Positions 16,294-23,865 of a stretch of 64,000 nt of DNA are shown here, piece after piece. The stretch spans positions 124,001 through 188,000 of the forward strand of contig JAJEDE010000027.1 of assembly GCA_022821645.1 (NCBI GenBank), written 5' to 3'. Source of the DNA: Chloroflexota bacterium (GTDB lineage: Bacteria; Chloroflexota; UBA11872). Position numbers and translations under genes: made by a program. The stretch's first letter is position 1. Every line of letters begins with the position of its first letter. The notes under the pieces were generated by a model that had not been told where the DNA came from, made no database searches, and was given only the letters and a program-made list of their open reading frames with translations.

Positions 16294-16527
16294 CTAGGCA
16301 GTAGTGGCGGTGCGGTGGCGGAGTTCTTGGAGGAGGTCGAGGAGGGCGTCCTGGCGGCCGGCGGTGTCGCGTTCGTAGGCGTAGCGGATGACGAGTTCCA
16401 TGGCCCAGCGTTCGCCGGCGAGGGCGCGCTCGATGACGGTTTGACATAGCTCCTCGTACCTGGCGTCGGCCAGAGCGGTGAGGCGGTTGGCGAAGGTGGT
16501 GGCAGGCGTGGGCTGAGGGGTGGTCAT
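16294..16527 (-). CDS. Small hypothetical protein of the portal block
   Basis: Soluble helical protein of 77 aa (RLTALADARYEELCQTVIER, ERWAMELVIRYAYERD) with no recognised domain. The ATG overlaps the stop of the preceding gene (ATGA), so it is the third member of the portal transcript. A head-tail connector or small structural role would be usual at this place, but nothing in the sequence proves it. Confidence 0.6.
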   Translation of the reverse strand: MTTPQPTPATTFANRLTALADARYEELCQTVIERALAGERWAMELVIRYAYERDTAGRQDALLDLLQELRHRTATTA

Positions 16528-16820
16528 GGGTGCACCTTTGGGCGTTGGGGCGGCTTGGAGCAGTCGGCGACAAGCTGCCGCAGGAGGGTGGACGGCGCGG
16601 ATTGCGCCGGGTTGGGGGGACTGGTGGGTGGGGTTCCGTTTCCAGACGCTTCCGGAGTGTCAGGGGTTGCGCCGGGCTTGACGGAACGGGATGGGATGAC
16701 CGGGAGCGTCGTGGCGGTGGCCAGCCGTCGGTCCTGGATGCGGAGGGCCAGCTGCTGGATGAGGCGGCGGACGCGGAGTTGGGTTGCCTCGGGGGTGGCC
16801 ATTGGCTCAGGCATCGACAT
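16524..16820 (-). CDS. Small hypothetical protein following the portal gene
   Basis: Protein of 98 aa with a helical, basic N-terminal part (TQLRVRRLIQQLALRIQDRR) and a Pro/Ser/Thr-rich C-terminal half. The start is fixed by AGGAGA 6 bases before the ATG at 16820, inside the end of the portal gene (14-base overlap). No family recognised. Confidence 0.6.
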   Translation of the reverse strand: MSMPEPMATPEATQLRVRRLIQQLALRIQDRRLATATTLPVIPSRSVKPGATPDTPEASGNGTPPTSPPNPAQSAPSTLLRQLVADCSKPPQRPKVHP

Positions 16821-18534
16821 TGGTCGTCTCCTGGGTGGGTGAGGGTTGCAATCCGGCTTGGCCGAGGGCTTCGCGGGCGATGGCGGAGCGGATTTCGGGG
16901 GTGTCGATGAGTTCGTCGAGGAGGATTTCGTCTTCGACGGCTTCGGCGTCTTCGATGCCGAGTTTTTCGCGCATGGCCCAGCGGCGGGAGGCGAGGCGGG
17001 CGTTGACGAGGCTGGCGGCCAGGGTTCCCTGGGCGACGTCATCGGCGGGACCGAGCGGATCGAGGCGCACGCGGACGGCGTGGTAGCCATCGATGTCCTG
17101 CGGGCCCAGGCCGATCCAGCCGTGGTCGTCCTCGGCCTCGAAGACAAACACAGGTTCGCCGATGCGGGTTTCCACCAGCCGCCACATCAGGCGCACGATT
17201 TGTTCCAGCGCCTGTTCGGCGTGGCGGGCGACCTGCTGGAAGGAGACGCGCGCGGTGTTGATGAGCTGGTTGAGCAGGTAGCCGCTGGTGTTGCCGTCGG
17301 GCGGGACGCCAAACAGCACGCTGGGGGCGCCAGCCTGGTCGATCATGGCGCGGGTTTGGGCGATCAGCTCGTCCAGATCGGGCGGGGTGCCCTGCCACTG
17401 GAGAAAGGTGAGGTCCTCGCCCTGGAAGAGGGGCAGGATTTCGCCGGGGCGAAAGTCCAGCGCGCGCGGCCGGCCGTCGTTGCTGAGGCTGGGGTCGAGG
17501 GGCGAGAAGTTGGTGATCTTGGGGGTGGGGTAGGCGTAGAGGAATAGGGCGTTCTGCTTCATGGTGAGCAGCTGATCCAGCAGGGGGATCAGGTATTCCA
17601 TGGAGGCCAGCATGGAGACGCCGGCCTTGGCGGGATCGCGGCTGGGGGTCTGGTCGCCGTAGGCGTGGACGTACGGGATGGCCCCGTATCCGTGCCGACC
17701 GCGGCGGACCAGGTGGCCGTCCACCAGGTAGGCGAAGTATTCGTCGTCCCAGTACTCCACCACGCGGGCGGTGGCGCGAGGCGCGGCATTGGGCGCTTCC
17801 GGCTGCGCGCCGGGTGTGTCCATGGCCTGGGTGTCACCGCCGGCCGGAATCAGGCGTCCGCTGCGCTTGTCGGTGATCAGGCCGTAGCGGCGTTGCACCA
17901 GGTGGCGCGGGCGCTCGGCGATCTCCAGGCAGGCTTCCAGGCCGTCCTCGCCTTCCAACGGGTAGAAGGTGGTGATGTCGACATCCCGCCAGGCCAGCGG
18001 GAACCGGGCGGACTTCTTGAAGCGCTCGGCGCGCTGCAGGAACGTCTCCGCGGGCTCGTCGGTGTCGGAGGAGCGCCGCGGGTAACCAGCCCAACGGTCC
18101 GGCGCGTAGAGCAGCTTCAGCACGCCGGCGCCATCCGCCACCATGGCGTCGATCAACATGCCGAACACGTCGCGCGCGGCTTCGCTGTCCATGCGCCGCA
18201 GGGCCGCGTTGGTCCAGCGGGCGCGCAGGTCGGCGCCGGCGCGGGCGGCCTCGGTGGCTTCGGCCGGCGGCACGTGCACCAGCGGGCGGTTGGCGGTGAG
18301 GCTGCCGATCACCCGTTTCAGTTGCTCGCGCGCCAGCGGCGTGCGCACCTCGCGCGCGCTGGTTCGGTAGGCCGGCGGAATGTCCACCGGCAGTTCCATG
18401 TGCCGCAGGCGGCGCAGGCGTTCGATACGGGCGTTGCGCTCACCAAACTCGGCGAGCAGTTGTTCCTCAAGCTCACGCAAATACGCCTCGCTCGGCGGCG
18501 GGCGTTGCGCGTCTGACTCTGGCATAGGTCCCAT
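16807..18534 (-). CDS. Phage portal protein
   Basis: Protein of about 575 aa. It forms the dodecameric ring at the capsid vertex through which the terminase packages DNA. Assignment rests on overall features: a helical N-terminus (LRELEEQLLAEFGERNARIE), a VIGSLTANRPLVHVPP segment, MLIDAMVADGAGVLKLLYAP, the TFYPLEGEDGLEACLEIAER region, and the tunnel-forming part AMIDQAGAPSVLFGVPPDGN plus GYLLNQLINTARVSFQQVA. Possible starts are TTG 18558, ATG 18534 (chosen) and ATG 18525; none has a strong ribosome-binding site. The promoter at 18585-18613 carries operator site 3. In an intact phage the terminase would precede and the capsid would follow; here neither adjoins. Confidence 0.8.
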   Translation of the reverse strand: MGPMPESDAQRPPPSEAYLRELEEQLLAEFGERNARIERLRRLRHMELPVDIPPAYRTSAREVRTPLAREQLKRVIGSLTANRPLVHVPPAEATEAARAGADLRARWTNAALRRMDSEAARDVFGMLIDAMVADGAGVLKLLYAPDRWAGYPRRSSDTDEPAETFLQRAERFKKSARFPLAWRDVDITTFYPLEGEDGLEACLEIAERPRHLVQRRYGLITDKRSGRLIPAGGDTQAMDTPGAQPEAPNAAPRATARVVEYWDDEYFAYLVDGHLVRRGRHGYGAIPYVHAYGDQTPSRDPAKAGVSMLASMEYLIPLLDQLLTMKQNALFLYAYPTPKITNFSPLDPSLSNDGRPRALDFRPGEILPLFQGEDLTFLQWQGTPPDLDELIAQTRAMIDQAGAPSVLFGVPPDGNTSGYLLNQLINTARVSFQQVARHAEQALEQIVRLMWRLVETRIGEPVFVFEAEDDHGWIGLGPQDIDGYHAVRVRLDPLGPADDVAQGTLAASLVNARLASRRWAMREKLGIEDAEAVEDEILLDELIDTPEIRSAIAREALGQAGLQPSPTQETTNVDA

Positions 18535-18560
18535 TCCAGGTCCGACTACGCGGACCAACG

Positions 18561-18613
18561 GGACATCGCTGGCTAGCTGGGGCGATTATACTCTCTAAGA
18601 GTACAACTGACAA
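18561..18613 (-). promoter_or_regulatory. Operator site 3 and promoter of the portal block
   Basis: On the minus strand TTGTCA (18613-18608), a 17-base spacer and a perfect TATAAT (18590-18585) form a strong sigma70-type promoter. The palindrome TACTC-TCTAA-GAGTA (18589-18603) covers the spacer and part of the -10 box, so repressor binding would block RNA polymerase. GGACATCGCTGGCT at 18561-18574 is identical to the sequence at 9601-9614. Confidence 0.75.
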
Positions 18614-18658
18614 ATGGGGCAGATGGCGCGCGCTGTCACTTCTCATCTCGCGGCTGGG

Positions 18659-19297
18659 TTACCCGCTCCAAGTCGCCGGCTTTGAAATGACGCCCGTCCT
18701 ATCCGTGAGCGCGCTCGGGAACTGGCATCGCGGCAGCAGCCTCCGGTCGAGTAGGCGGTAGCTGGTGGCCGCGCTCCGCAGGCGCCGGCTGGACGCCTTT
18801 CGCGGATCAACCACGTGCACCGGAAAGTTGAACTCACGGCGCACCATCTGGATCACACCCGTGAAGTCGGAATCGCCGGTGATGACGAATGCCGCTCCGC
18901 CATCCCGCTTGGCGGCGTCCCGCGTTAGCCAGGCCGCCAGGTTGGCGTCTGAGCCTTTCTCTTCAGTCCGCATCACCTTGACCCGCCCAGGCTCGCCAGG
19001 CTTTGGATTCGCGAGCGGCATCCACGTTGGGTACGAGAGAAAGTGACCTTCGTGGACTTCCAGTTCCGGGATCGTCCTGAGCGCCCGTAGGTACATCTGC
19101 TGTCGTAGGCGATTCCCGGGGTCTCGCCGACCCGCGATGCGCGCAGTGAAGTACCGGATTCTGTGAAGCGAGAACCCTGGCTCCAGCAACCGGCGTGCAA
19201 GAGCTTGGAGATCCAGCCACCAATGTGGTGTGTCGGCAAGAGCGCAGTGGTAGAGGTTCAGACCGTCCACATACATGTTGGCAGGAGCGCCACGCAT
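18659..19297 (-). CDS. NYN-domain (LabA/DUF88-like) nuclease
   Basis: Protein of 212 aa with the PIN-like NYN fold. Acidic motifs are in the expected order: MYVDGLNLYHCAL near the start, EEKGSDANLAAWLTRDA near residue 115 and VITGDSDFTGVIQMVR near residue 140. The family comprises predicted metal-dependent ribonucleases involved in RNA processing or regulation. The ATG at 19297 was preferred over a TTG at 19309; ATG 19276 is also possible. It lies directly to the right of the phage-like promoter and is transcribed convergently towards it, so it probably belongs to the chromosome. Confidence 0.8.
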   Translation of the reverse strand: MRGAPANMYVDGLNLYHCALADTPHWWLDLQALARRLLEPGFSLHRIRYFTARIAGRRDPGNRLRQQMYLRALRTIPELEVHEGHFLSYPTWMPLANPKPGEPGRVKVMRTEEKGSDANLAAWLTRDAAKRDGGAAFVITGDSDFTGVIQMVRREFNFPVHVVDPRKASSRRLRSAATSYRLLDRRLLPRCQFPSALTDRTGVISKPATWSG

Positions 19298-19651
19298 CGA
19301 GTCTCGCAACGCGCGCCTGCGGACTGAATCCGGGTTACGCCCCGATCCAACTGACGACAGCGCCGGACGCCCGCCCCCAAGGCCGCCAATAGATCCCGGG
19401 TTCCCGCCCGCTCCCGGAATCGCGTGTCGCTTGTCGTCGCAGATTCCGGTGATGCCTTTAAATGTGGCAGCGACCGCCCGCGGGCGGTCGCTATCCCAGC
19501 CGCCGAAGAGACTGGGGGGGTTACGGAGCAGGTGCCACGTGCTCCCCGCAGCTCCACTTTCTCACCGACCCGGGAGGTCGTCAATACTCAAGTCGGGCCC
19601 GCCTGCTCCTTGCTAGCCTTGCGCCCACCGGTCCAGTGCCGGGTTTCCTGA
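19298..19651. other. Intergenic region of 354 bases
   Basis: Lies between the divergent NYN and propeller genes. It contains the 24-bp perfect palindrome at 19469-19492; otherwise I see no gene, RNA or clear promoter. Confidence 0.5.
19469..19492. repeat. Perfect 24-bp palindrome
   Basis: AGCGACCGCCCG is followed at once by its reverse complement, with no loop. No T-run follows, so it is not a standard terminator. Possible roles are a protein-binding site or a recombination relic. Confidence 0.6.
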
Positions 19652-20335
19652 ATGAAGATGCGGAGCATGACGCAGGTGACCGACCGCTGGATTACACCCG
19701 GCCCGCAGCCCAACGGCCTGCAGGCCGCTGACGACGGCCTCTGGGTCATCGACCAGGACGACTGCCACCTCTACAAGGTCGACTACGCGGACGGTTCGGT
19801 GTTGGCGCGCGTACCGACCGAGACCAACCACGCCAGCGGCGTCACCATTGGCGGCGGGCACCTCTGGGTCTCGTCAACCATCGGATCCCGCATCTTCAAG
19901 CTGAACGACGACGGGACGACCGTGGCCCACTACGACACCCCCGGCAAGGGCGCTGTCGCCTTCGTCGACCCCACCAACGCCCAGGTCACCGGCGCGCACG
20001 GCCTGCAGTGGGTGGACGATCGCCACATGTGGATGGCGGTGCCGCCGGCCCAGCAACTGTTCCTGGTCGACCCGCGCGACATGTCGGTGCATTACTCGAT
20101 CCCCACGCCCAGCCACCGCCCTCACGGCGTGTTCGTCGCCGACGGCCACGTCTGGTGCTCCGACGTGGGACTGCGCCAGATCCACAAGCTCGACCCGGCC
20201 AGCGGCGAAATCCGGGCCGCGATCGACGTGCCCGACCCCGAAGTCCACGGCATGACCATGCACAGCGACCAAATCTGGTTCTGCTGCGCCGTCACGCGCC
20301 GCGTCTGCACGGTCCCGCTGCCCGACGGGAGCTAG
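19652..20335 (+). CDS. Vgb/NHL-like beta-propeller protein
   Basis: Protein of 227 aa with recurring blades: GLWVIDQDDCHLYKVDYADG, HLWVSSTIGSRIFKLNDDGT, MWMAVPPAQQLFLVDPRDM and VWCSDVGLRQIHKLDPASG. The arrangement resembles virginiamycin-B-lyase/SMP-30-like propellers, but it is shorter than the 280-300 residues usual for complete Vgb enzymes. No signal peptide is visible. ATG codons at 19652, 19658 and 19667 are all possible. It ends 7 bases before the convergent Gmad2 gene. The substrate is unknown. Confidence 0.7.
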   Translation: MKMRSMTQVTDRWITPGPQPNGLQAADDGLWVIDQDDCHLYKVDYADGSVLARVPTETNHASGVTIGGGHLWVSSTIGSRIFKLNDDGTTVAHYDTPGKGAVAFVDPTNAQVTGAHGLQWVDDRHMWMAVPPAQQLFLVDPRDMSVHYSIPTPSHRPHGVFVADGHVWCSDVGLRQIHKLDPASGEIRAAIDVPDPEVHGMTMHSDQIWFCCAVTRRVCTVPLPDGS

Positions 20336-20342
20336 CCCCTGC

Positions 20343-21431
20343 TCAGCCGGTGAAGTGCACCTCCACCGAGGTGCTGACGATCAGGGCGCCGTCGATGACG
20401 CTCTCGTCTCGGACTTCGATGCGGAGGGGGCCGGGCGCGGTGGCAATGAATTCGACTGGCGCGGCGAAGGTTCCCGGTTGATCTCCATACCCGTCGACTG
20501 GAAGGTTGCCCGTGCCGATGACGCCGCCGCGGGCGTCGTAGACGAGGTAGGCGAGGGTTTCGGCGGACGGGTAGGTGCTGGCAGTGCCGCGAAGCTCGAC
20601 GCCGCTGGCCACCGTTTCGCCGGGCAGCGGGGACTCGATGATCAGCGCCTGGCGCGGGATGAGCCGGTTGCCCTGTAGCGTGAATGTGCGGGTGATTTCG
20701 AGGGTCGGGCAGCAGAGGCCGTCGCTGGGGCGGTGGGCGACCGTCGCGGCCACGATTTTGCCGCTGGCGATGGTGAGGCTTTGCACCGGCACGCGGTCGC
20801 CCAGGTAGGCCCAGTCCGCCTGCACGGGGGCGCCGTCGCGATTGAGGACGGCGATCAGGTAGATGAAGGTGCCGCTGCCGCCCGAATTGACGTAGGCGAC
20901 GACCGCGGCATCGGCGATTCCGTCGTCATCGAGATCGCCAAAGGCGACTCGGTCGTTGACCAGGCCCACCTGCACGCGCTCGGTTGCACCCTCGCCGTAC
21001 GCCAGGGCGCCCATGCCGTCGACGAGGCGAATCGCGGTGTCCTCGTCACCGAGGAGCGGGAGGTGGTATTCGGCGTTGCGTAGCTGGTCAAGCGTCAGGC
21101 GCTGCGTGACGACTGCTTCCCAGGGAAATTGCTCGCTGTTCAGCCGCTGCTGCAGGCCCTCGGGGCCGTTGATCCAGGTGCGCTGGCCATCGCTGAACCC
21201 GGTCCAGTTGTCGGCTTTGCGCCAGGTGAGCTGGCCGTTGGTGGTGGTTTGCTGGGTGATTCCTGTTGCCGGGTTGTGCTGCTCGTTGTCCAGGCAGTCG
21301 CCTACGACGTCCGGGATGAGGTCGTGGAGGGACTTGAAGCCCAACTGGAAGGTGCAGTCCTGGGCAAGGAGGGGCTGGAACGAGAAGACGAGTCCGACCA
21401 TCGCGGCCAAGAGCGCAAGTCTGGTTTTCAT
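20343..21431 (-). CDS. Exported protein with C-terminal Gmad2 domain
   Basis: Protein of 362 aa with a clear signal peptide (MKTRLALLAAMVGLVFSFQP, cleavage near LLA-Q). A conserved N-terminal domain (GFKSLHDLIPDVVGDCLDNE, then TTTNGQLTWRKADNWTGFSD and TWINGPEGLQQRLNSE) is one I associate with Chloroflexota and Thermus secreted proteins. An FG-GAP-like piece follows (FGDLDDDGIADAAVVAYVNS). The C-terminus (IIESPLPGETVASGVELRGT, then VYDARGGVIGTGNLPVDGYG) fits the Gmad2 immunoglobulin-like fold. It probably acts at the cell surface; no enzymatic motif was seen. The start was moved to the ATG at 21431 to place the signal peptide at the N-terminus. Confidence 0.75.
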   Translation of the reverse strand: MKTRLALLAAMVGLVFSFQPLLAQDCTFQLGFKSLHDLIPDVVGDCLDNEQHNPATGITQQTTTNGQLTWRKADNWTGFSDGQRTWINGPEGLQQRLNSEQFPWEAVVTQRLTLDQLRNAEYHLPLLGDEDTAIRLVDGMGALAYGEGATERVQVGLVNDRVAFGDLDDDGIADAAVVAYVNSGGSGTFIYLIAVLNRDGAPVQADWAYLGDRVPVQSLTIASGKIVAATVAHRPSDGLCCPTLEITRTFTLQGNRLIPRQALIIESPLPGETVASGVELRGTASTYPSAETLAYLVYDARGGVIGTGNLPVDGYGDQPGTFAAPVEFIATAPGPLRIEVRDESVIDGALIVSTSVEVHFTG

Positions 21432-21450
21432 TGAGCCGCCCTTCCTGTGT

Positions 21451-21939
21451 CTACCCAAGCTTCATATCGGCCTGCCACGTCCAGGTCGGTTGGGTAATTT
21501 CAAGGGTCGGATCGCCGCCAACCTGACGAGTCTTCTTCTGCAGTTTTTCATCGTGTGTGTGCAGGACCGCGCAGCCTGTGGCGAGGGCTGAGGCCACGTG
21601 CACTGCGTCCTTGGGGCGGATGCCGTGACTCCAGCAGAGGTCACGCGCGGCTTCGGCAATCGGCCGGGTGAGTTCGACGAGTGTGAGGTTGCGATCCCCC
21701 GTCGGTCTGAAGAGGTCAAGCAGATCCTCCCGGCGCGACTCGTTGAGCCGGACGGCGGGTTGGATGCCGGGGACGTAGAGGACTTCCGCGATGGTCAGGG
21801 TTGACGTGACCAGCGTTACCTTGCCCGCTTCCCAGTCGCGCAGCACGGCGCGCAAGTGCTCCTGGTTTGGATGTCCGCCGCGGAGAAAGTCGAGATATGC
21901 GCAGGAGTCCCAATAGACGAGGGCTGGATTATTCGCCAC
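21451..21939 (-). CDS. PIN-domain toxin-like ribonuclease
   Basis: Protein of 162 aa. PIN acidic residues are visible in VYWDSCAYLDFLRG (D11), STLTIAEVLYVPG (Glu), RPKDAVHVASALATG (Asp) and LHTHDEKLQKK (Asp). A GTG at 21939 preceded by AGAGG is the likely start; the longer frame upstream overlaps the preceding gene. The 11-base overlap with the 261-aa gene suggests coupled expression as a toxin with an unusual partner. It is transcribed towards the Gmad2 gene. Confidence 0.8.
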   Translation of the reverse strand: MANNPALVYWDSCAYLDFLRGGHPNQEHLRAVLRDWEAGKVTLVTSTLTIAEVLYVPGIQPAVRLNESRREDLLDLFRPTGDRNLTLVELTRPIAEAARDLCWSHGIRPKDAVHVASALATGCAVLHTHDEKLQKKTRQVGGDPTLEITQPTWTWQADMKLG

Positions 21940-22714
21940 GAACCTCTGCCAAGTAGTCGAGCGAACTCCCCTCCATGGCGGCGTACACGCCTTCAAGCGC
22001 AAGCACTCCACGGCGCTGAAGACCAACGCTCAGTGGTCGGAGTTCCGTGATCTCTCGGATCTCGCGAGGTCTGCCGTCGGCATCGCGCCGCACGCGCCCT
22101 GTGACCAGCACTTTGGTTCGCATTCGCAGTGCTTCCACGACCTCGTCAAAGAGCCTGTCGTCGAAATGGCAGCGCACCGAATACCCGGAGACGTCGTCCC
22201 AGACGGTAAAGCGCAAGCTCCCGTGCGTATTCACGGCCTCCAGGCGGCCCTCAACAGCACCAAGCGTGTAGGTCCGCGCCAAGAGCTTCTTCGCATGCCC
22301 GGCCGCAGTCGGAGTGAAGTCGACTTGCTCACCGCTGTCCGCGGATTCCAATCCAAAGCCGGAAACTCCGTCGCCAATGATCCGGCCAATGCGTTGAATC
22401 CGTCGGAGTGCATTTGGCCCGAAGGTTTGCGGCTCACTAATGGCATCTTCCAGTTCGCGGACACCCCTCACGCAAAGCAGCGGCACGTTGAGGTCTGGGT
22501 GGCCGTTGGAGCGCCTGCCTGCCTCGTCAAAAGACACGACGGCCGACCCGGACTTGAGCTCTCCAAGATGCCAGCGCATGGTCGGTTGATCGTCGGGCGA
22601 GTGCGCCGCGTCAACGTCGTCCAGCAACTGGTGGAAGAGAGACACGGCGTCGGCAAACCGACGTGGCTCGATCGCGTCGCCCTTAACGGTCAGCACCAAT
22701 CGAACCGGCGACAT
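21929..22714 (-). CDS. Uncharacterised 261-aa partner of the PIN toxin, with OB-like segment
   Basis: The N-terminal half starts with a strand (MSPVRLVLTVKGDAIEPRRF) and a helix (ADAVSLFHQLLDDVDAAHSP). The second half (residues about 150-225: LGAVEGRLEAVNTHGSLRFT, VWDDVSGYSVRCHFDDRLFD, KVLVTGRVRRDADGRPREI) has the strand pattern of an OB-fold. There is no classical antitoxin DNA-binding domain. It overlaps the PIN gene by 11 bases, so it may neutralise or guide the nuclease. This is inferred from gene order, not from homology. Confidence 0.65.
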   Translation of the reverse strand: MSPVRLVLTVKGDAIEPRRFADAVSLFHQLLDDVDAAHSPDDQPTMRWHLGELKSGSAVVSFDEAGRRSNGHPDLNVPLLCVRGVRELEDAISEPQTFGPNALRRIQRIGRIIGDGVSGFGLESADSGEQVDFTPTAAGHAKKLLARTYTLGAVEGRLEAVNTHGSLRFTVWDDVSGYSVRCHFDDRLFDEVVEALRMRTKVLVTGRVRRDADGRPREIREITELRPLSVGLQRRGVLALEGVYAAMEGSSLDYLAEVRGE

Positions 22715-23048
22715 TCCTCTACCCTTCGCTCCCAGATCCGTTTAATCCGAGATCGCTGTACCTGGCGGCCTCTCACGTGCCGCTCAGACTGCCTACCGCG
22801 ACGCGAGTGCCGCCCAGTGAGTCTAACCCTAGGGACAGGTGCTGGAAGAGGCGCCGTGGTGCCGCGTCGCGATGAGTCGTCAGCGAGGAGTCCGTTGCGT
22901 CTGCTGTTGCTGGAGCAAAGCGGAGTTCCGCTGGGGAGCGCGACGACGAGGTTGTTCAGGCAGCCTTCTTCGCTCAGCCTCTTTCCCTCGATAAAGGAGA
23001 CAGTGTTATGTTGTGTGACAGCGGCATACGGGCAAGGTGACCAAAGCG
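22715..23048. other. Intergenic region of 334 bases
   Basis: Divergent control region between the PIN-partner gene (minus) and the RHH antitoxin (plus). It should hold both promoters. I see no convincing -35/-10 pair, RNA or small gene in it. Confidence 0.45.
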
Positions 23049-23471
23049 ATGAGCCGGCATCTTTCGGTGCGGGTGGGGGAGGAGTTGTTTGAGCAGTTGG
23101 AGGCGCAGAGCCGGAGGAGCGGGCAGTCGCGGTCGGCGGTCGCCAAGCAATTGCTGGAGGAGGGGCTGCGCATGGAGCAGCATCCCGGGATCGTGTTTCG
23201 GTCGGGTCCCGGCGGGCGGCGGGCCGGGTTGATCGGCGGTCCGGACGTGTGGGAAGTGGTGGGTGCGATCCGCGGTTCGGATGGCGGCGATGCTGACAGT
23301 CTTGAACGTATTGGTGAGCGGACGGGACTGACGGCCGATCACGTAGGAGCCGCCCTGCGCTACTACGCCGACTACACCGACGAAGTCGCCGACTGGATAC
23401 AGCGAGTCGAGGAAGAGGCTGCACGAGCCGAGGCCCGCTGGCGACGGGAGCAGGCGCTGCTGGGCCGGTGA
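23049..23471 (+). CDS. Ribbon-helix-helix antitoxin of a DUF5615 pair
   Basis: Protein of 140 aa. An N-terminal RHH (MSRHLSVRVGEELFEQLEAQ, SGQSRSAVAKQLLEEGLRM) binds DNA. The central DVWEVVGAIRG and DHVGAALRYYADYTDEVADW segments resemble the region that pairs with DUF5615 proteins. The ATG at 23049 follows AAGGTGA; a GTG at 23037 is in frame. It overlaps the downstream gene by GTGA. Likely autoregulated. Confidence 0.78.
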   Translation: MSRHLSVRVGEELFEQLEAQSRRSGQSRSAVAKQLLEEGLRMEQHPGIVFRSGPGGRRAGLIGGPDVWEVVGAIRGSDGGDADSLERIGERTGLTADHVGAALRYYADYTDEVADWIQRVEEEAARAEARWRREQALLGR

Positions 23472-23821
23472 AGCTGCTGCTGGACGAGATGTGGGCGCCG
23501 GCGATTGCCCAGGCGCTGCGGGACCGCGGCCATGAGGTGGTGGCGGTGGCCGAACGGCTTGACCTTAGAGGCTTGCCCGATGAGGCGATATTCGATGTGG
23601 CGCTGGCGGAAGGTTGGGTGATCGTGACCGAGAACGTTGTCGACTATCGACCATTGGCAGCCGATGCGATGCGAGCCGGCCGCCCGCATCCGGGGCTAAT
23701 CTTCACCAGCAACCGGGCCTATCCGCGGGCCAGCCGACGGACGGCCGGGAGGCTGGTGGCGGCGCTGGACGCCTTGCTCACTACAGGCAACGCGATCCAG
23801 CACGAACATTGGCTCGGGTAG
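23468..23821 (+). CDS. DUF5615 PIN-like toxin
   Basis: Protein of 117 aa. It begins KLLLDEMWAPAIAQALRDRG and has GWVIVTENVVDYRPLA, matching the DUF5615 PIN-like fold with catalytic D6/E7 and later acidic residues. The starting GTG overlaps the antitoxin stop. Predicted RNase held inactive by the upstream RHH protein. Followed by convergent leuS. Confidence 0.8.
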   Translation: MKLLLDEMWAPAIAQALRDRGHEVVAVAERLDLRGLPDEAIFDVALAEGWVIVTENVVDYRPLAADAMRAGRPHPGLIFTSNRAYPRASRRTAGRLVAALDALLTTGNAIQHEHWLG

Positions 23822-23865
23822 CCAAGGACCGAGCCGCCCCTGGACAGACTTCCGACTAAGAGCGG

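Noticed and set aside
16524..17147. 207-codon minus-strand frame over the end of the portal gene
   Set aside because: Only its last 98 codons (from 16820) are a gene; the rest is an out-of-frame shadow of the portal gene.
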